Assembly: GCA_001189275.1 (NCBI GenBank)
Contig: CP012158.1
Coordinates: 1,603,704 to 1,667,703, forward strand
From: Pyrobaculum sp. WP30
GTDB taxonomy: Archaea; Thermoproteota; Thermoprotei; Thermoproteales; Thermoproteaceae
Length of the DNA: 64,000 nt
Direction: 5' to 3'
This document shows positions 43,893 to 52,134 of this stretch, piece by piece (within the stretch, counting starts at the first letter, position 1; the number at the start of each line of letters is the position of its first letter). A program made the translations under genes and the position numbers. The notes below the pieces were generated by a model. The model had not been told where the DNA came from. It searched no databases and was given only the letters and a program-made list of their open reading frames with translations.

Positions 43893-44303
43893 CTAGTGAC
43901 GAGGTCGTTGCTCGCCGATTATCCTCACCCTCCTAGGCACGGCGACGTCTGGCCTGAGCTCCAGGACCTTGTCGCCGTAGCCGCACACAGGCCTTTCATT
44001 CAGCGGCTGTCCTTTGGCCCACCCCGTCACAGCTTCGCCGCTTATCCACACAATGGTCAGAGGGATCTTTGTGTTTTTCATCCAGAAGCAGTACGTCCCG
44101 TTTCTGGGGAAGAAAAATACCATGCCGACTGAGCCGACACCTCTGGGGTCGTATGAGGACACGTTCATGTAGCCCAGCGTCCACCTGACCTCGTTGTCGG
44201 CAACATACACCGGGTGGGTTATGCCGTCTAGAGAGGCCGTGGCGACTGAGGAAAAAGGGGATATTAAGAGGAGAAGAGGGGGCAGTATCAGCTGTAGAGC
44301 CAT
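43893..44303 (-). CDS. Secreted DUF192 family protein
   Basis: A 136-residue protein with an N-terminal signal peptide (LILPPLLLLISPFSSVATA) and a DUF192 domain: RWTLGYMNVSS, GMVFFFPRNGTYCFWMKNTKIPLTIVWI and the VLELRPDVAVP end. DUF192 proteins are small extracellular beta-barrels of uncertain function, often with a MxNT motif as seen here (MKNTK). It overlaps the end of the solute-binding protein gene by 16 nt and is probably its operon partner. Confidence 0.88.
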   Translation of the reverse strand: MALQLILPPLLLLISPFSSVATASLDGITHPVYVADNEVRWTLGYMNVSSYDPRGVGSVGMVFFFPRNGTYCFWMKNTKIPLTIVWISGEAVTGWAKGQPLNERPVCGYGDKVLELRPDVAVPRRVRIIGEQRPRH

Positions 44304-45112
44304 TTCTCGATCCAGGCACTTATCAGCCGCTCCATCTCACCCGTCTGCAACATGTCGTATATTACGGCATCAACCTCTATTTTCAGGTCGTAGGCACACA
44401 GCGGCATGGCGACCGCGCTGTAGCGGACACCGAGGCTGTATACAGGCTCGAACTCGGGGAACCTGCTCACTATTGCCTTCCCCACCACGCCGCCCACCAC
44501 GATGGCGTCTAGATCGCCCTTACGCAGAGCTTCCACCATGTAGGGATACACCTTGTCGTATCTCACAATCTTGGAGTAGTTGCCCAGAGTTTTTTCAGCC
44601 CAGCTCTCTTGCACGGTGCCCACCTGCACGCCTACGGCCCTGCCCTTGAGGTCCTCCACGCTCTTGATCTGCGAGCCCTTCCTGGCGATAACAACGGAGG
44701 AGTCCGCCTGGTAGGGTATGGAGAAGAGCACTTGCCTCTCCCTATCGGGCGTTATGGACATGTCGGCTATCACGATGTCTACATCACCTCTCTTAACCGC
44801 CTCTATAAGCGCCGAAAACTTCATATCCCGCACCTCAAGGCTGACGCCCAGCCTCTCGGCAATCCTCCTGGCGATTTCAATATCTATGCCTACTACCTTC
44901 CCATTTTCCACATACTCATAGGGGGGCCAATCAGCAGACGTTCCCACCACCAGCTTGCCCCTCTTCTTAACGGCGTCTACGGAGGTGGGACAGGCTTGTT
45001 GGGTAGTGGTTTGTTGTTGCGTGGCGGCGGGTTGCTGTGGCGCGAATAGAGCCATCAACAAGGCGCCGACGGCTACTCCGACGAGGAGACCCACCACAAA
45101 TTTATAATCCAT
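44288..45112 (-). CDS. Family 3 solute-binding protein (amino-acid type)
   Basis: A 274-residue extracytoplasmic receptor. An N-terminal membrane anchor/signal (VVGLLVGVAVGALLMALFA) and a Gln/Thr-rich linker, common in archaeal surface receptors, precede the type II periplasmic-binding fold: GKLVVGTSADWPPYEYVENGKVVGIDIEIA, SALIEAVKRGDVDIVIADMSIT, DLKGRAVGVQVGT and the terminal MERLISAWIEKW. The sequence fits an ABC importer for polar amino acids, but no permease or ATPase gene lies within this window. Confidence 0.9.
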   Translation of the reverse strand: MDYKFVVGLLVGVAVGALLMALFAPQQPAATQQQTTTQQACPTSVDAVKKRGKLVVGTSADWPPYEYVENGKVVGIDIEIARRIAERLGVSLEVRDMKFSALIEAVKRGDVDIVIADMSITPDRERQVLFSIPYQADSSVVIARKGSQIKSVEDLKGRAVGVQVGTVQESWAEKTLGNYSKIVRYDKVYPYMVEALRKGDLDAIVVGGVVGKAIVSRFPEFEPVYSLGVRYSAVAMPLCAYDLKIEVDAVIYDMLQTGEMERLISAWIEKWLYS

Positions 45113-45401
45113 GGCGGTTGTTCAACAGGTAATTAAATGTTGAGGCTCGGTCGGCTCGACCGGTGAAGAGGCTAGACGACACTGAAACTTCGGCCCTGGC
45201 CACGGTCTCCCGCCAGACGCGCTCCTGCCAGAAGTAGTCGTCGCTGTCTAGGAAATTGACCCAGTCCTCCTCCCTCCTCAGCTCATCTTCCACAAAGTAG
45301 AGCCCCAGCCCTCTGCGGCCCTGCTCCTTGTGGAAGCTGTCTAGAGACGCCGCGAGGGCCCTCATGTTGACGCCGGTGGTTCCGACGACAACGGCGCGTA
45401 C
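45102..45401 (-). pseudogene. Degraded or truncated gene with lost start codon
   Basis: Reverse-strand codons from 45401 read VRAVVVGTTGVNMRALAASL, continue SFHKEQGRRGLGLYFVEDEL and end STFNYLLNNRHGL. The first strand plus GTTGVN loop resembles the N terminus of a P-loop-type protein lacking the GK[ST]. The position where a leaderless start is expected, about 22 nt from the TATA palindrome at 45418-45429, holds GTA instead of GTG or ATG, and the product is much shorter than a P-loop enzyme. A start at the internal ATG (45366) cannot be ruled out. Confidence 0.45.
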
Positions 45402-45417
45402 GGAGAGGCGGTATAAT

Positions 45418-45429
45418 GTATATATATAC
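45418..45429. promoter_or_regulatory. Perfect 12-bp palindromic TATA element
   Basis: GTATATATATAC lies between the forward winged-helix gene (ATG 45454) and the reverse degraded gene (codon at 45401), about 30 and 22 nt from them. It fits a shared TATA box of a divergent pair of which one member has decayed. Confidence 0.5.
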
Positions 45430-45453
45430 GATACGCGACTTATAACTGTAAAG

Positions 45454-45762
45454 ATGTGTGAAATACTGGCGAAGTACCTTGTGGAGATAGTCGCCGGGGC
45501 GCGGGGCAACATAGTGAGCTTTGTAGTTGGCGACGTGGCGCGGTGGGCCGAGACAAAAATGAGGCCGAGCAGATCCGTGGTGTTTAAGGTTGCCAACATG
45601 GCGGAGGCCCTGCTGGCCGCCGGTTACTTGGAGAAGATAGGCAAGAAATACATCCTGCGGAGAGACACGCCGCTGTGGGTCAAGGCCCAGGCCGGCGATG
45701 TGGATGGGCTCTGCGACATAATCGAAAGCGCGTTGTTTAACTACACCAAGGTGGTTAAGTAA
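45454..45762 (+). CDS. Small winged-helix-like protein
   Basis: A 102-residue protein. Helices CEILAKYLVEIVAGARGNIVSFVVGDVARWAE and SRSVVFKVANMAEALLAAGYLEKIGKKYILRRDTPLW look like a winged helix: the recognition-helix region followed by a wing (LEKIGKKYILRRD). It is likely a transcription factor or DNA-binding regulator; targets are unknown. The ATG at 45454 is chosen from the TATA spacing, rather than the longer frame from 45328 that crosses the divergent promoter. Confidence 0.72.
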   Translation: MCEILAKYLVEIVAGARGNIVSFVVGDVARWAETKMRPSRSVVFKVANMAEALLAAGYLEKIGKKYILRRDTPLWVKAQAGDVDGLCDIIESALFNYTKVVK

Positions 45763-45817
45763 AGCGCATTAATACATTCTAACTGAAACAGATAAATAAA
45801 CGAGCGGGGAGGTCTGT

Positions 45818-46042
45818 GTGTGGCTAATCATGGGGGTTTTGCTAAACATAGCCTCCTTCGCGCTGTGTGTGCTAGGCCAGACGCTGGTAGCCGCGTCTGT
45901 ATATTTGGTTAGCTTGGCGCTTATCTTCATTGGAGGACGGGGGAGGAAAGAGAAGAGGGAGAAGAAGAGGCAGGTGGAGACTAGGCAAGAGCCCACCCCC
46001 GACGAGATTAAGAGGAGGCCCGTCTCGGCACCTGAGATATGA
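45818..46042 (+). CDS. Small membrane protein linked to a ParA/MinD-like ATPase
   Basis: A 74-residue protein with two adjacent membrane helices (IMGVLLNIASFALCVLG and LVAASVYLVSLALIFIGG) and a very basic, hydrophilic C-terminal tail (KEKREKKRQVETRQE). GTG start with a Shine-Dalgarno-like ggggaggt a few nt upstream. It overlaps the ATPase gene by 4 nt (ATGA). The pairing suggests a membrane tether or partner for the ATPase; that is inference. Confidence 0.75.
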   Translation: MWLIMGVLLNIASFALCVLGQTLVAASVYLVSLALIFIGGRGRKEKREKKRQVETRQEPTPDEIKRRPVSAPEI

Positions 46043-46803
46043 AGAAGCTGATCTTCCTCTCGGGGACTAAGGGAGGCACCGGAAAGACCACTCTAGCCTT
46101 AAACTCAGCAGTGTTATTAGCCTTTTTATGGAGGGACGTAGCCCACTACCCCGTGGCCTTTTTAGACCTAACGCCGAACGTAGGGACGGCGGCTCTTATA
46201 CTCCTGGGAGATCCCCTCGCGACGTGGGGCAGACCTTCTCTGTCGGACTTCGCAGGTGGGAACATCGCAGACCCCTTGAGGGCCTTCTACATAAGGAGGT
46301 GGAACACCGAGAAGGGGGCCTTTCAGCTGGTCTTTACCTACATGGCGCAAGACGTCCCGCTGACGAGGCGGCATCTGGAATATGTGATACAGATGGTGGA
46401 GTCCCGCCTCAAGCCCAAGGTTCTCTTTTTCGATGCGCCTCCCCTCTCGGCGGGTAGCCCCCTCGCGGGGCTTGTGGACTACGTAGTGCCTGTGGTTACG
46501 CCCGACGTCTCGGCGGTTGAGGCCACCAAGAGCTACGTGGATCTCGTCGGCGGCAGGAGGCTTAGGCCGGTCCTCAACATGTACATACCTGAGTACTCCA
46601 TCAGCGCGGTACACGGCATGCCCTGGGAGCTGGTGATAGAGAAGACCTTGGGCGAGCGGCCCCACGTTATACCTTTTGACAAGCTTCTGCAGGCGGCGAG
46701 GCAGGCCCTGGAAGTAGAGGTGCTGAAGCTAAGGCCTGGGGAGTCCCCAGGGGTGAAGGCCCTTGCGGAGTACGCCCGCTACCTCGCCGCTACGGTTGGC
46801 TAG
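46039..46803 (+). CDS. ParA/MinD-family ATPase
   Basis: A 254-residue deviant-Walker ATPase. The N terminus LIFLSGTKGGTGKTTLALNSA carries the KGGTGKT signature with the extra lysine, and VLFFDAPPL is the Walker B region. PVAFLDLTPNVG is the switch-like strand. The family positions DNA, proteins or membrane machines. There is no ParB-like gene beside it; instead it follows a small membrane protein, so a role at the membrane, as for MinD-like or Get3-like proteins, is plausible. Confidence 0.85.
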   Translation: MKKLIFLSGTKGGTGKTTLALNSAVLLAFLWRDVAHYPVAFLDLTPNVGTAALILLGDPLATWGRPSLSDFAGGNIADPLRAFYIRRWNTEKGAFQLVFTYMAQDVPLTRRHLEYVIQMVESRLKPKVLFFDAPPLSAGSPLAGLVDYVVPVVTPDVSAVEATKSYVDLVGGRRLRPVLNMYIPEYSISAVHGMPWELVIEKTLGERPHVIPFDKLLQAARQALEVEVLKLRPGESPGVKALAEYARYLAATVG

Positions 46804-47551
46804 CGCCGACGCACTGCTCCACCTCGTGGAGAACCAGCGGAAGGGCCTTGAGGCTTCTCACCATGTAGGCTCTGCAGGGCACCGATTCCGCAACCTCCTT
46901 CTTAGTGTACTGCCCCCTCCTGTCGACAAGGACGGCGCCGTAGCTAGCCATCAAGGCGCCTAGGAAGTCCTCGTAGAAGTCGTCTCCCACGTGGAGGTAG
47001 ACGTCGGGCTCCGCGTCTCCCAGCAGAAGCATCTTGGCTGCTTCGAAAACCTGGATGGAGGGCTTAACGTAGCCTATGTCGTCGGCGTATAGTTGCAGAT
47101 CCACGAGTTGCGATATGCCGAGGCTCTCCAGTAGTCTCCTCGTGGCTTGGGACCGCCAGAACAAGACGTTGGAGATTATGCCGACCTTGTAGCCCTCGGC
47201 CTTAGCCAGCTTTATAGCCTCAACGGCGTCTTCAAATGGCGCCACCTCGAGGCGGGAGACGGCGTCGTCCACGGCGTCTTGCACTTGGTGGACGTCGAAA
47301 AAGACCCCTACCCCCCTGTCGCGTAGCTGTTTATACATGTCGAGGAGCGTGTATATGGGAGGCACCACCTCGTGCTTCTCCCTACGCGCCAGCTTCATCT
47401 TCCGCCGCTCATCGTTGACAAGCGCCTGGACCGTCTGGTGAGGTAGCCTTCCGCCGAGGGCCTTGTGGATTGCGTCAACAACTGTTTTTATAGCTGGTTC
47501 GATCGGAATGAGCGTGCCCCAGACGTCAAACGTCACCATCTTGCTACTCAC
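46790..47551 (-). CDS. HAD-superfamily hydrolase
   Basis: A 253-residue phosphatase-like protein. Motif I is TFDVWGTL, where the first Asp is the nucleophile; the usual second Asp is replaced by Trp, as in dehalogenase-like or phosphonatase-like HAD proteins with DxWGT. Motif II is GIISNV, the lysine is in GYVKPS, and motif III is HVGDDFYEDFLGA. A four-helix cap lies between motifs I and II. Start GTG 47551 or ATG 47539. The 5' end overlaps the start region of the surface-protein gene on the other strand. Confidence 0.9.
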   Translation of the reverse strand: MSSKMVTFDVWGTLIPIEPAIKTVVDAIHKALGGRLPHQTVQALVNDERRKMKLARREKHEVVPPIYTLLDMYKQLRDRGVGVFFDVHQVQDAVDDAVSRLEVAPFEDAVEAIKLAKAEGYKVGIISNVLFWRSQATRRLLESLGISQLVDLQLYADDIGYVKPSIQVFEAAKMLLLGDAEPDVYLHVGDDFYEDFLGALMASYGAVLVDRRGQYTKKEVAESVPCRAYMVRSLKALPLVLHEVEQCVGASQP

Positions 47552-49952
47552 GGCATTGATAATCCTCGCCTATAAAAGCATCTCCGCCATCTCTGTGGAG
47601 CCTGGCTTCGTGAACGCCTTCACCTATACCAACCTCACTATAAGAGGCGCTACTAAGGTGCAGGCGGTGGAGGGCGCAGTCGTCGACTTCAACATAACGC
47701 GCGGCGACGCCATATACCTCGGCTTGAAGCCGTTGCGGCGGGAGGGCAACGTGACGTTGAGGGTGGACAACCAGACCATCCAGCTCGGGATAGACCAAGC
47801 CTGTCGAATTGAGATAGAAGCGGCCAACATGACTTCCAAGATCAGCCTAAACGTGACCCAGCAGGGTTGCGGAGACGTGAGGCTCTACATCAACGGCACC
47901 AAGATGCCAGGCCTCCGCGTGTCGTATGTACCTCAGTATTCCGGCGTGTATCAGGTGTTGGCTACCAGCGGCGTGTTTTACGAAAAGACGCGCGTGGTTG
48001 TAATCCCCAACATCACCGTGTCTGGCAACGTCTACGGGGAGGTCATGCGGATACTGCTCACGCCGCCTCCCAGGCGGGCGTCGGCGAGTCTCGGCCTCCT
48101 CGCAGTGTCTCTAAGGGAGGGAGTGGCGGAGGTGGACACCTGGGCCGTGGGCGCCGGCAACTACACCCTGCGCCTCCTCATGGAAGGCGTCGCGGTGCAG
48201 TATCCCGTGTCTATTGCGCGGGCAACGCCAACGCTTGTGGTGCTCCACAAGGCCGAGTACATCTACGGCGAGGGGATAAACGCCACCGTGAGGGTGTTTG
48301 TGGGGCGGCGGGAGTACCGCGCAGCTGTGCAGATATCTGTAAACCAGACGTACCCCGCGGTGGTGAGGGCTCCCTCTGCACTGGTCTTTCCTATGCTCGA
48401 CGTGGGGACATACCAGATCACGGCGAGTGTTTTGGGGGATAGAAACGTGACCTCTGTAACCGGCGTCAGCGTCTTCCGCGTGTTGCCGGCGCCGGTGCGG
48501 CTAGACGTGAAGATCAACGGCACTTTCTCAAACCCATACATAGTGGAGTACGGCAAGGTTTTGTTGGTCTCTGCGGATGTCTCCTCTCTCGTCAAGCCCC
48601 AGGGGGAGGTGAAGACGTATCTAGACGGCAGATCAGCCCCGTTCCTCATCGACACCTTGAGAATTGGTGCGGGTCCCCACAACCTCACGGTGGTGTTTAC
48701 GCCGGCCAACAGGAACTTCATACCTGCAGGGTTCTCCACGCTGGTCTACGTAACGCCGTCTACTCCTGTGGTGGAGGTTAACAAGACCTTTTCCGTCGTC
48801 TACGGGGAGGAGCTCGTGGTGCCGATCCGCGTCAGTCTCTACGGCAGGCCCATAAACGCCACGGCGACTGTGGAACTAGCCGGGCGGCCGCGTCTCCTCA
48901 ACTACACGGTCCAGGTGCGGAACGGAGTAGGCGTCTTGAGGGCGAAAGGACTCCCCGCGGGCACATACCTCGGCACAGTCTCCATAGTGGAGACCCCGGG
49001 CTTGCTGGGCGCCAAGGCCGTCTTCAACGTCTTCGTCAGTAGCGCCGTTGTGAAGGTGGTGCTCGACGTGCCGACCAGGGGGGTGTACGGCGAGTTGATA
49101 CCCGTGAGGATTGCGGTGAAGCCTGGAGACGTGCCGGGCAGGCTTCACCTAATCATCAACGGAACTGCGGTCTATGTGGGGAACTCCTCCAGCTACAATG
49201 GCTGGTGGTCGCCGCCCCGCGGCGGCGTTTTCCAGGTGGCGGCCAGGTTTGAGAGCCTAGACCCCAACTACGCCAGCACAGACAACGTGACGTACATCTA
49301 CGTAGATAGGGCGCAGTGTACCATACGTTTCGCGCTGAGAGGCGACTTGGCGTCTAACGATACGGTGTATGTGCTCAGGAGGTACGAAGTCCAGCGGCTC
49401 ACCCCTCTGCCTGTACGCATCCTCATAAACGGCACACCCGGAGGCCCGGAGGTTGTGTTTAACAAGACGGGGGTGTACAACGTTACGGTGTATTTCCCAG
49501 GTGACGACAGCTACTACCCATGCGGCGCATCTCAGCGCTACACGGCAGTTAGAAACCCGGCGTCGGTCTCCATATTGGCGGCGAGAAGGGTGGCCCTCAT
49601 AGACGGCGGTCTCCCCCTAGTCGTGACGGTGACAAGCCCCGTGGGGCAGGAGGAGGGGGAGGTGGCGGTGTATAAAATCAACAAGACCCTAAACAGAACC
49701 GACGTGGAGCTCCTCGCCCTGAAAAAAACGGCCAAGGTGACGCTTACATTCAGCGACACCGGCGTCTACGAGATATATGCCGAGTTCCTCGGCAACGGTT
49801 TCCTCCTCCCAAACAGATCCAACGTGGTCACAGTCACCGTGGAGAGCAGCTACTTCGGAGTTCCCACCTTCCTCCTCGTCGTCTACCTAATCCCAATGAC
49901 CCTTGGGTTTGCGGCGGCCTACGTCTTTAGACGTATCAAGAAAAGTCTCTAA
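47508..49952 (+). CDS. Large surface protein with Ig-like repeats and C-terminal anchor
   Basis: An 814-residue extracellular protein. The N terminus ILLLTALIILAYKSISAI is a signal peptide; the C terminus FLLVVYLIPMTLGFAAAYVF followed by RRIKKSL is a membrane anchor. Between them lie several Ig-like beta domains, each with wording such as VYGEELVVPIRV, EYGKVLLVSADV, VYGELIPVRIAV and GTYQITASV or GVYNVTVYFPGD. Many NxS/T sequons are visible, so heavy N-glycosylation is likely. ATG at 47508 has a TATA-like box (gtttttatag) about 19 nt upstream. Likely part of the cell envelope. Confidence 0.85.
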   Translation: MSVPQTSNVTILLLTALIILAYKSISAISVEPGFVNAFTYTNLTIRGATKVQAVEGAVVDFNITRGDAIYLGLKPLRREGNVTLRVDNQTIQLGIDQACRIEIEAANMTSKISLNVTQQGCGDVRLYINGTKMPGLRVSYVPQYSGVYQVLATSGVFYEKTRVVVIPNITVSGNVYGEVMRILLTPPPRRASASLGLLAVSLREGVAEVDTWAVGAGNYTLRLLMEGVAVQYPVSIARATPTLVVLHKAEYIYGEGINATVRVFVGRREYRAAVQISVNQTYPAVVRAPSALVFPMLDVGTYQITASVLGDRNVTSVTGVSVFRVLPAPVRLDVKINGTFSNPYIVEYGKVLLVSADVSSLVKPQGEVKTYLDGRSAPFLIDTLRIGAGPHNLTVVFTPANRNFIPAGFSTLVYVTPSTPVVEVNKTFSVVYGEELVVPIRVSLYGRPINATATVELAGRPRLLNYTVQVRNGVGVLRAKGLPAGTYLGTVSIVETPGLLGAKAVFNVFVSSAVVKVVLDVPTRGVYGELIPVRIAVKPGDVPGRLHLIINGTAVYVGNSSSYNGWWSPPRGGVFQVAARFESLDPNYASTDNVTYIYVDRAQCTIRFALRGDLASNDTVYVLRRYEVQRLTPLPVRILINGTPGGPEVVFNKTGVYNVTVYFPGDDSYYPCGASQRYTAVRNPASVSILAARRVALIDGGLPLVVTVTSPVGQEEGEVAVYKINKTLNRTDVELLALKKTAKVTLTFSDTGVYEIYAEFLGNGFLLPNRSNVVTVTVESSYFGVPTFLLVVYLIPMTLGFAAAYVFRRIKKSL

Positions 49953-50048
49953 GGAGGTCGGGCGACTCGGCGATTTAGTGATTTACGTCATCGGCGTAAT
50001 AGCGTGATTTTCGAAAAAATAAATATTAAAGAGGTCTCTCTAGACCCC

Positions 50049-50441
50049 ATGCTTGCGGTGCCGCCCGCGGTGATCGTGGTGCCGCTGGCTTCTAAAGAGC
50101 AGGTGTACCAGACTGTGAACTACGTGGTAGGCCGGCTTAGGCAGATAGAGGCGCCTCTCCGCCACGTGCATTCAGACGCCCCTCTTTACGTGGAGAGCCG
50201 CGTCGGGAAAGACGGCTCGGCGGAGCGCATCGACGTATATTTAGCCACCTCCACAGGCGACTTTGCAAACGTGTTGCCGCCGAGGGAGGAGATCAGGGAG
50301 GGCTTTATCGAGAAGTCGGCGGTGGTGCACATAGCACAAGGCGTTGCCGTGGTTTATCGGTATAACTTGGGGGGTGAGCCTAAACTGGTGGAGGTAGTCA
50401 TATATACAGTAGGCGGGGTCTACAGAGATTTCCGGCTGTAA
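50049..50441 (+). CDS. Small protein of unknown function
   Basis: A protein of about 130 residues: MLAVPPAVIVVPLASKEQVY, then a helix (YQTVNYVVGRLRQIE), DVYLATSTGDFANVLPPREE, then three strands (AVVHIAQGVAVVYRYNLGG, LVEVVIYTVGGVYRDF). It has an alpha/beta layout without known motifs. The ATG at 50049 is selected because a TATA box (aaataaatattaaa) lies about 25 nt upstream; the frame opens with GTG at 50004, which would place the box inside the gene. Confidence 0.7.
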   Translation: MLAVPPAVIVVPLASKEQVYQTVNYVVGRLRQIEAPLRHVHSDAPLYVESRVGKDGSAERIDVYLATSTGDFANVLPPREEIREGFIEKSAVVHIAQGVAVVYRYNLGGEPKLVEVVIYTVGGVYRDFRL

Positions 50442-50468
50442 CCTTTAAATAGATGTGCACACGGCGCA

Positions 50469-50798
50469 ATGATGTCATCAATCGGCATAGACGACTTCAG
50501 ACGCGTGGATCTCCGGGTGGCTAAGGTGATAGAAGCCGCAAAGGTGGAGGGCTCCAAGAAGCTGATTAAGCTGGTGGTGGACCTCGGCGCCGAGAAGCGG
50601 CAAATAATCGCAGGTCTCGCGGAGTATTACAAGCCCGAGGACCTGGTGGGGAAATACGTCGTGGTCGTGGCTAACCTCCAGCCCAAGAAGATGATAGGGC
50701 TTGAGAGCCAAGGCATGCTCCTGGCCACCTGCGACAAGCCGGTTCTCCTAACGATAGAGAAGGGCGGGGATGAACATGTGGGGGAGCGCATCTGTTAA
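50469..50798 (+). CDS. Stand-alone tRNA-binding (EMAP-II/MetRS C-terminal type) OB-fold protein
   Basis: A 109-residue OB-fold protein matching the tRNA-binding domain that is fused to the C terminus of MetRS in many organisms: DDFRRVDLRVAKVIEAAKVEGSKKLIKLVVDLG, KRQIIAGLAEYY and YVVVVANLQPKKMIGLESQGMLLA. It probably dimerises and increases tRNA affinity of MetRS, encoded separately at 52135-53847. TATA box (cctttaaata) about 25 nt upstream. Its end overlaps uppS by 29 nt. Confidence 0.92.
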   Translation: MMSSIGIDDFRRVDLRVAKVIEAAKVEGSKKLIKLVVDLGAEKRQIIAGLAEYYKPEDLVGKYVVVVANLQPKKMIGLESQGMLLATCDKPVLLTIEKGGDEHVGERIC

Positions 50799-51492
50799 AG
50801 TACCCACCCACATAGCGATTATACCCGACGGGAACAGAAGATACGCGAAGAAAACAGGCCTAGACTTCTACCACGCCTACAGAAGAGGCGTGGAGAAGGT
50901 GCGTAGCTTCTTGACCTGGGCCTTGGAGTACCGCGAGATAAAAAACGTCACCTTCTTCGCCCTCTCCACGGAGAACCTTCAGCGGAGTAGACTGGAGCTC
51001 GAGATCCTCTTCAGAATATTCGAAGAAGAATTTAGACGTACGCTCGAGGACCCGCTGATACACGAAAACAAAGTCAGGATGAGGTTCATAGGCGATAGAA
51101 GCATTGTGCCAGGCAGAATCGCCAAGTTCATGGAGGAACTGGAGTCGCTGACCCGCAACTACTCCAACTACCACCTCACCTTCGCCCTGGGCTACGGCGG
51201 CAGGGCCGAGGTGGTGCGGTGCATAAAACGAATACTGACGGGTGAGGTGAAGATGGCTGAGATAACTGAGGAGTCCCTCTTCCAGTGCCTAGACACAAGG
51301 GACCTCCCCAACCCGGAGCCAGACGTCGTGTTGAGAACAGGCGGCGAGAAAAGGCTCAGCAACTTCCTGCTTTATCAATCCGCCTACTCAGAGCTCATCT
51401 TTCTAGATAAGCTCTGGCCAGAGATAGAAAAAGAGGACCTGGCATACGTCGTTGAGGAGTATTCCCGGCGTCAACGAAGATTCGGCCGTTGA
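50770..51492 (+). CDS. uppS: Cis-prenyltransferase (undecaprenyl/dolichyl diphosphate synthase type)
   Basis: Elongates allylic diphosphates with IPP in cis to make long polyprenyl diphosphates, in archaea for dolichyl-phosphate sugar carriers. Motifs: HIAIIPDGNRRYAKK with the catalytic Asp, HAYRRGVEKV, FFALSTENLQRS, and the C-terminal PDVVLRTGGEKRLSNFLLYQSAYSELIFLDKLWPE. 240 residues, normal length. Works upstream of the polyprenol-kinase-like protein at 1480-2127 in the same lipid-carrier pathway (inference). Confidence 0.94.
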   Translation: MNMWGSASVKVPTHIAIIPDGNRRYAKKTGLDFYHAYRRGVEKVRSFLTWALEYREIKNVTFFALSTENLQRSRLELEILFRIFEEEFRRTLEDPLIHENKVRMRFIGDRSIVPGRIAKFMEELESLTRNYSNYHLTFALGYGGRAEVVRCIKRILTGEVKMAEITEESLFQCLDTRDLPNPEPDVVLRTGGEKRLSNFLLYQSAYSELIFLDKLWPEIEKEDLAYVVEEYSRRQRRFGR

Positions 51493-52109
51493 TGGTCGTC
51501 GGCGTATTCTTCGTCTTCTTAGCTGTTTTTATATCACATCTCATACCGTTTCTCCCCGTCCCCGGCTACTTAGCCACTGTCACCTACGTGACCTCTGCTA
51601 GAGGTAACATAATGGACATGGCGGCGGTGGTGTTGGCCACGGCGTTCGGTGCGGCTTTGGGAAAGCTCGTAGTGTTTCTCTACGGCTACGGCGTCGGCAA
51701 GGCCGTTATGGGTGAAGAGCTGGTGTACGCCAAGAAGCTTTTTGATAAGGTCTCGAAATGGGGTATCGATGTTGCGGTGTTTATATTCGCAGTGTCGCCG
51801 CTTGTAGACGATGTGCTTTACATACCTCTCGGCGCAGCTGGCTACAACGTAAGACGTTTCTTCTTCTCCCTACTGGCAGGAAAGTTAGTGTTGGCAACCG
51901 CCATAGTGATATTCGCGGATGCGACGCTCGCCGTATTGGACCAAGTCTTTGGAAATTCTTGGATCTCCTCAGCGGTCCTCGCAGCGATTACGATCGTGTT
52001 AACCATCTTAGTTCTGCGAATCAAGTGGTCTAAGGTGTTGGCCGCCTATGAAATTGGCGGCGTCCGCGAGGCGGTAAAGGCCGCGTTGAGGTCTATTGTG
52101 GGGAAATAA
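51492..52109 (+). CDS. DedA/VTT-like small membrane protein
   Basis: A 205-residue membrane protein with about five segments. The stretch [23 protein letters not shown] near the N terminus, the [18 protein letters not shown] region and [31 protein letters not shown] resemble the VTT/SNARE-associated family, which includes lipid scramblases and flippases such as DedA. Directly after uppS (TGATG overlap), suggesting a role with polyprenyl carriers; recent work links DedA-family proteins to recycling of such carriers. The assignment is moderate because overall similarity is judged by eye. Confidence 0.65.
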   Translation: MVVGVFFVFLAVFISHLIPFLPVPGYLATVTYVTSARGNIMDMAAVVLATAFGAALGKLVVFLYGYGVGKAVMGEELVYAKKLFDKVSKWGIDVAVFIFAVSPLVDDVLYIPLGAAGYNVRRFFFSLLAGKLVLATAIVIFADATLAVLDQVFGNSWISSAVLAAITIVLTILVLRIKWSKVLAAYEIGGVREAVKAALRSIVGK

Positions 52110-52134
52110 TATAAACTCCGCCGTTCCTCTCCAC

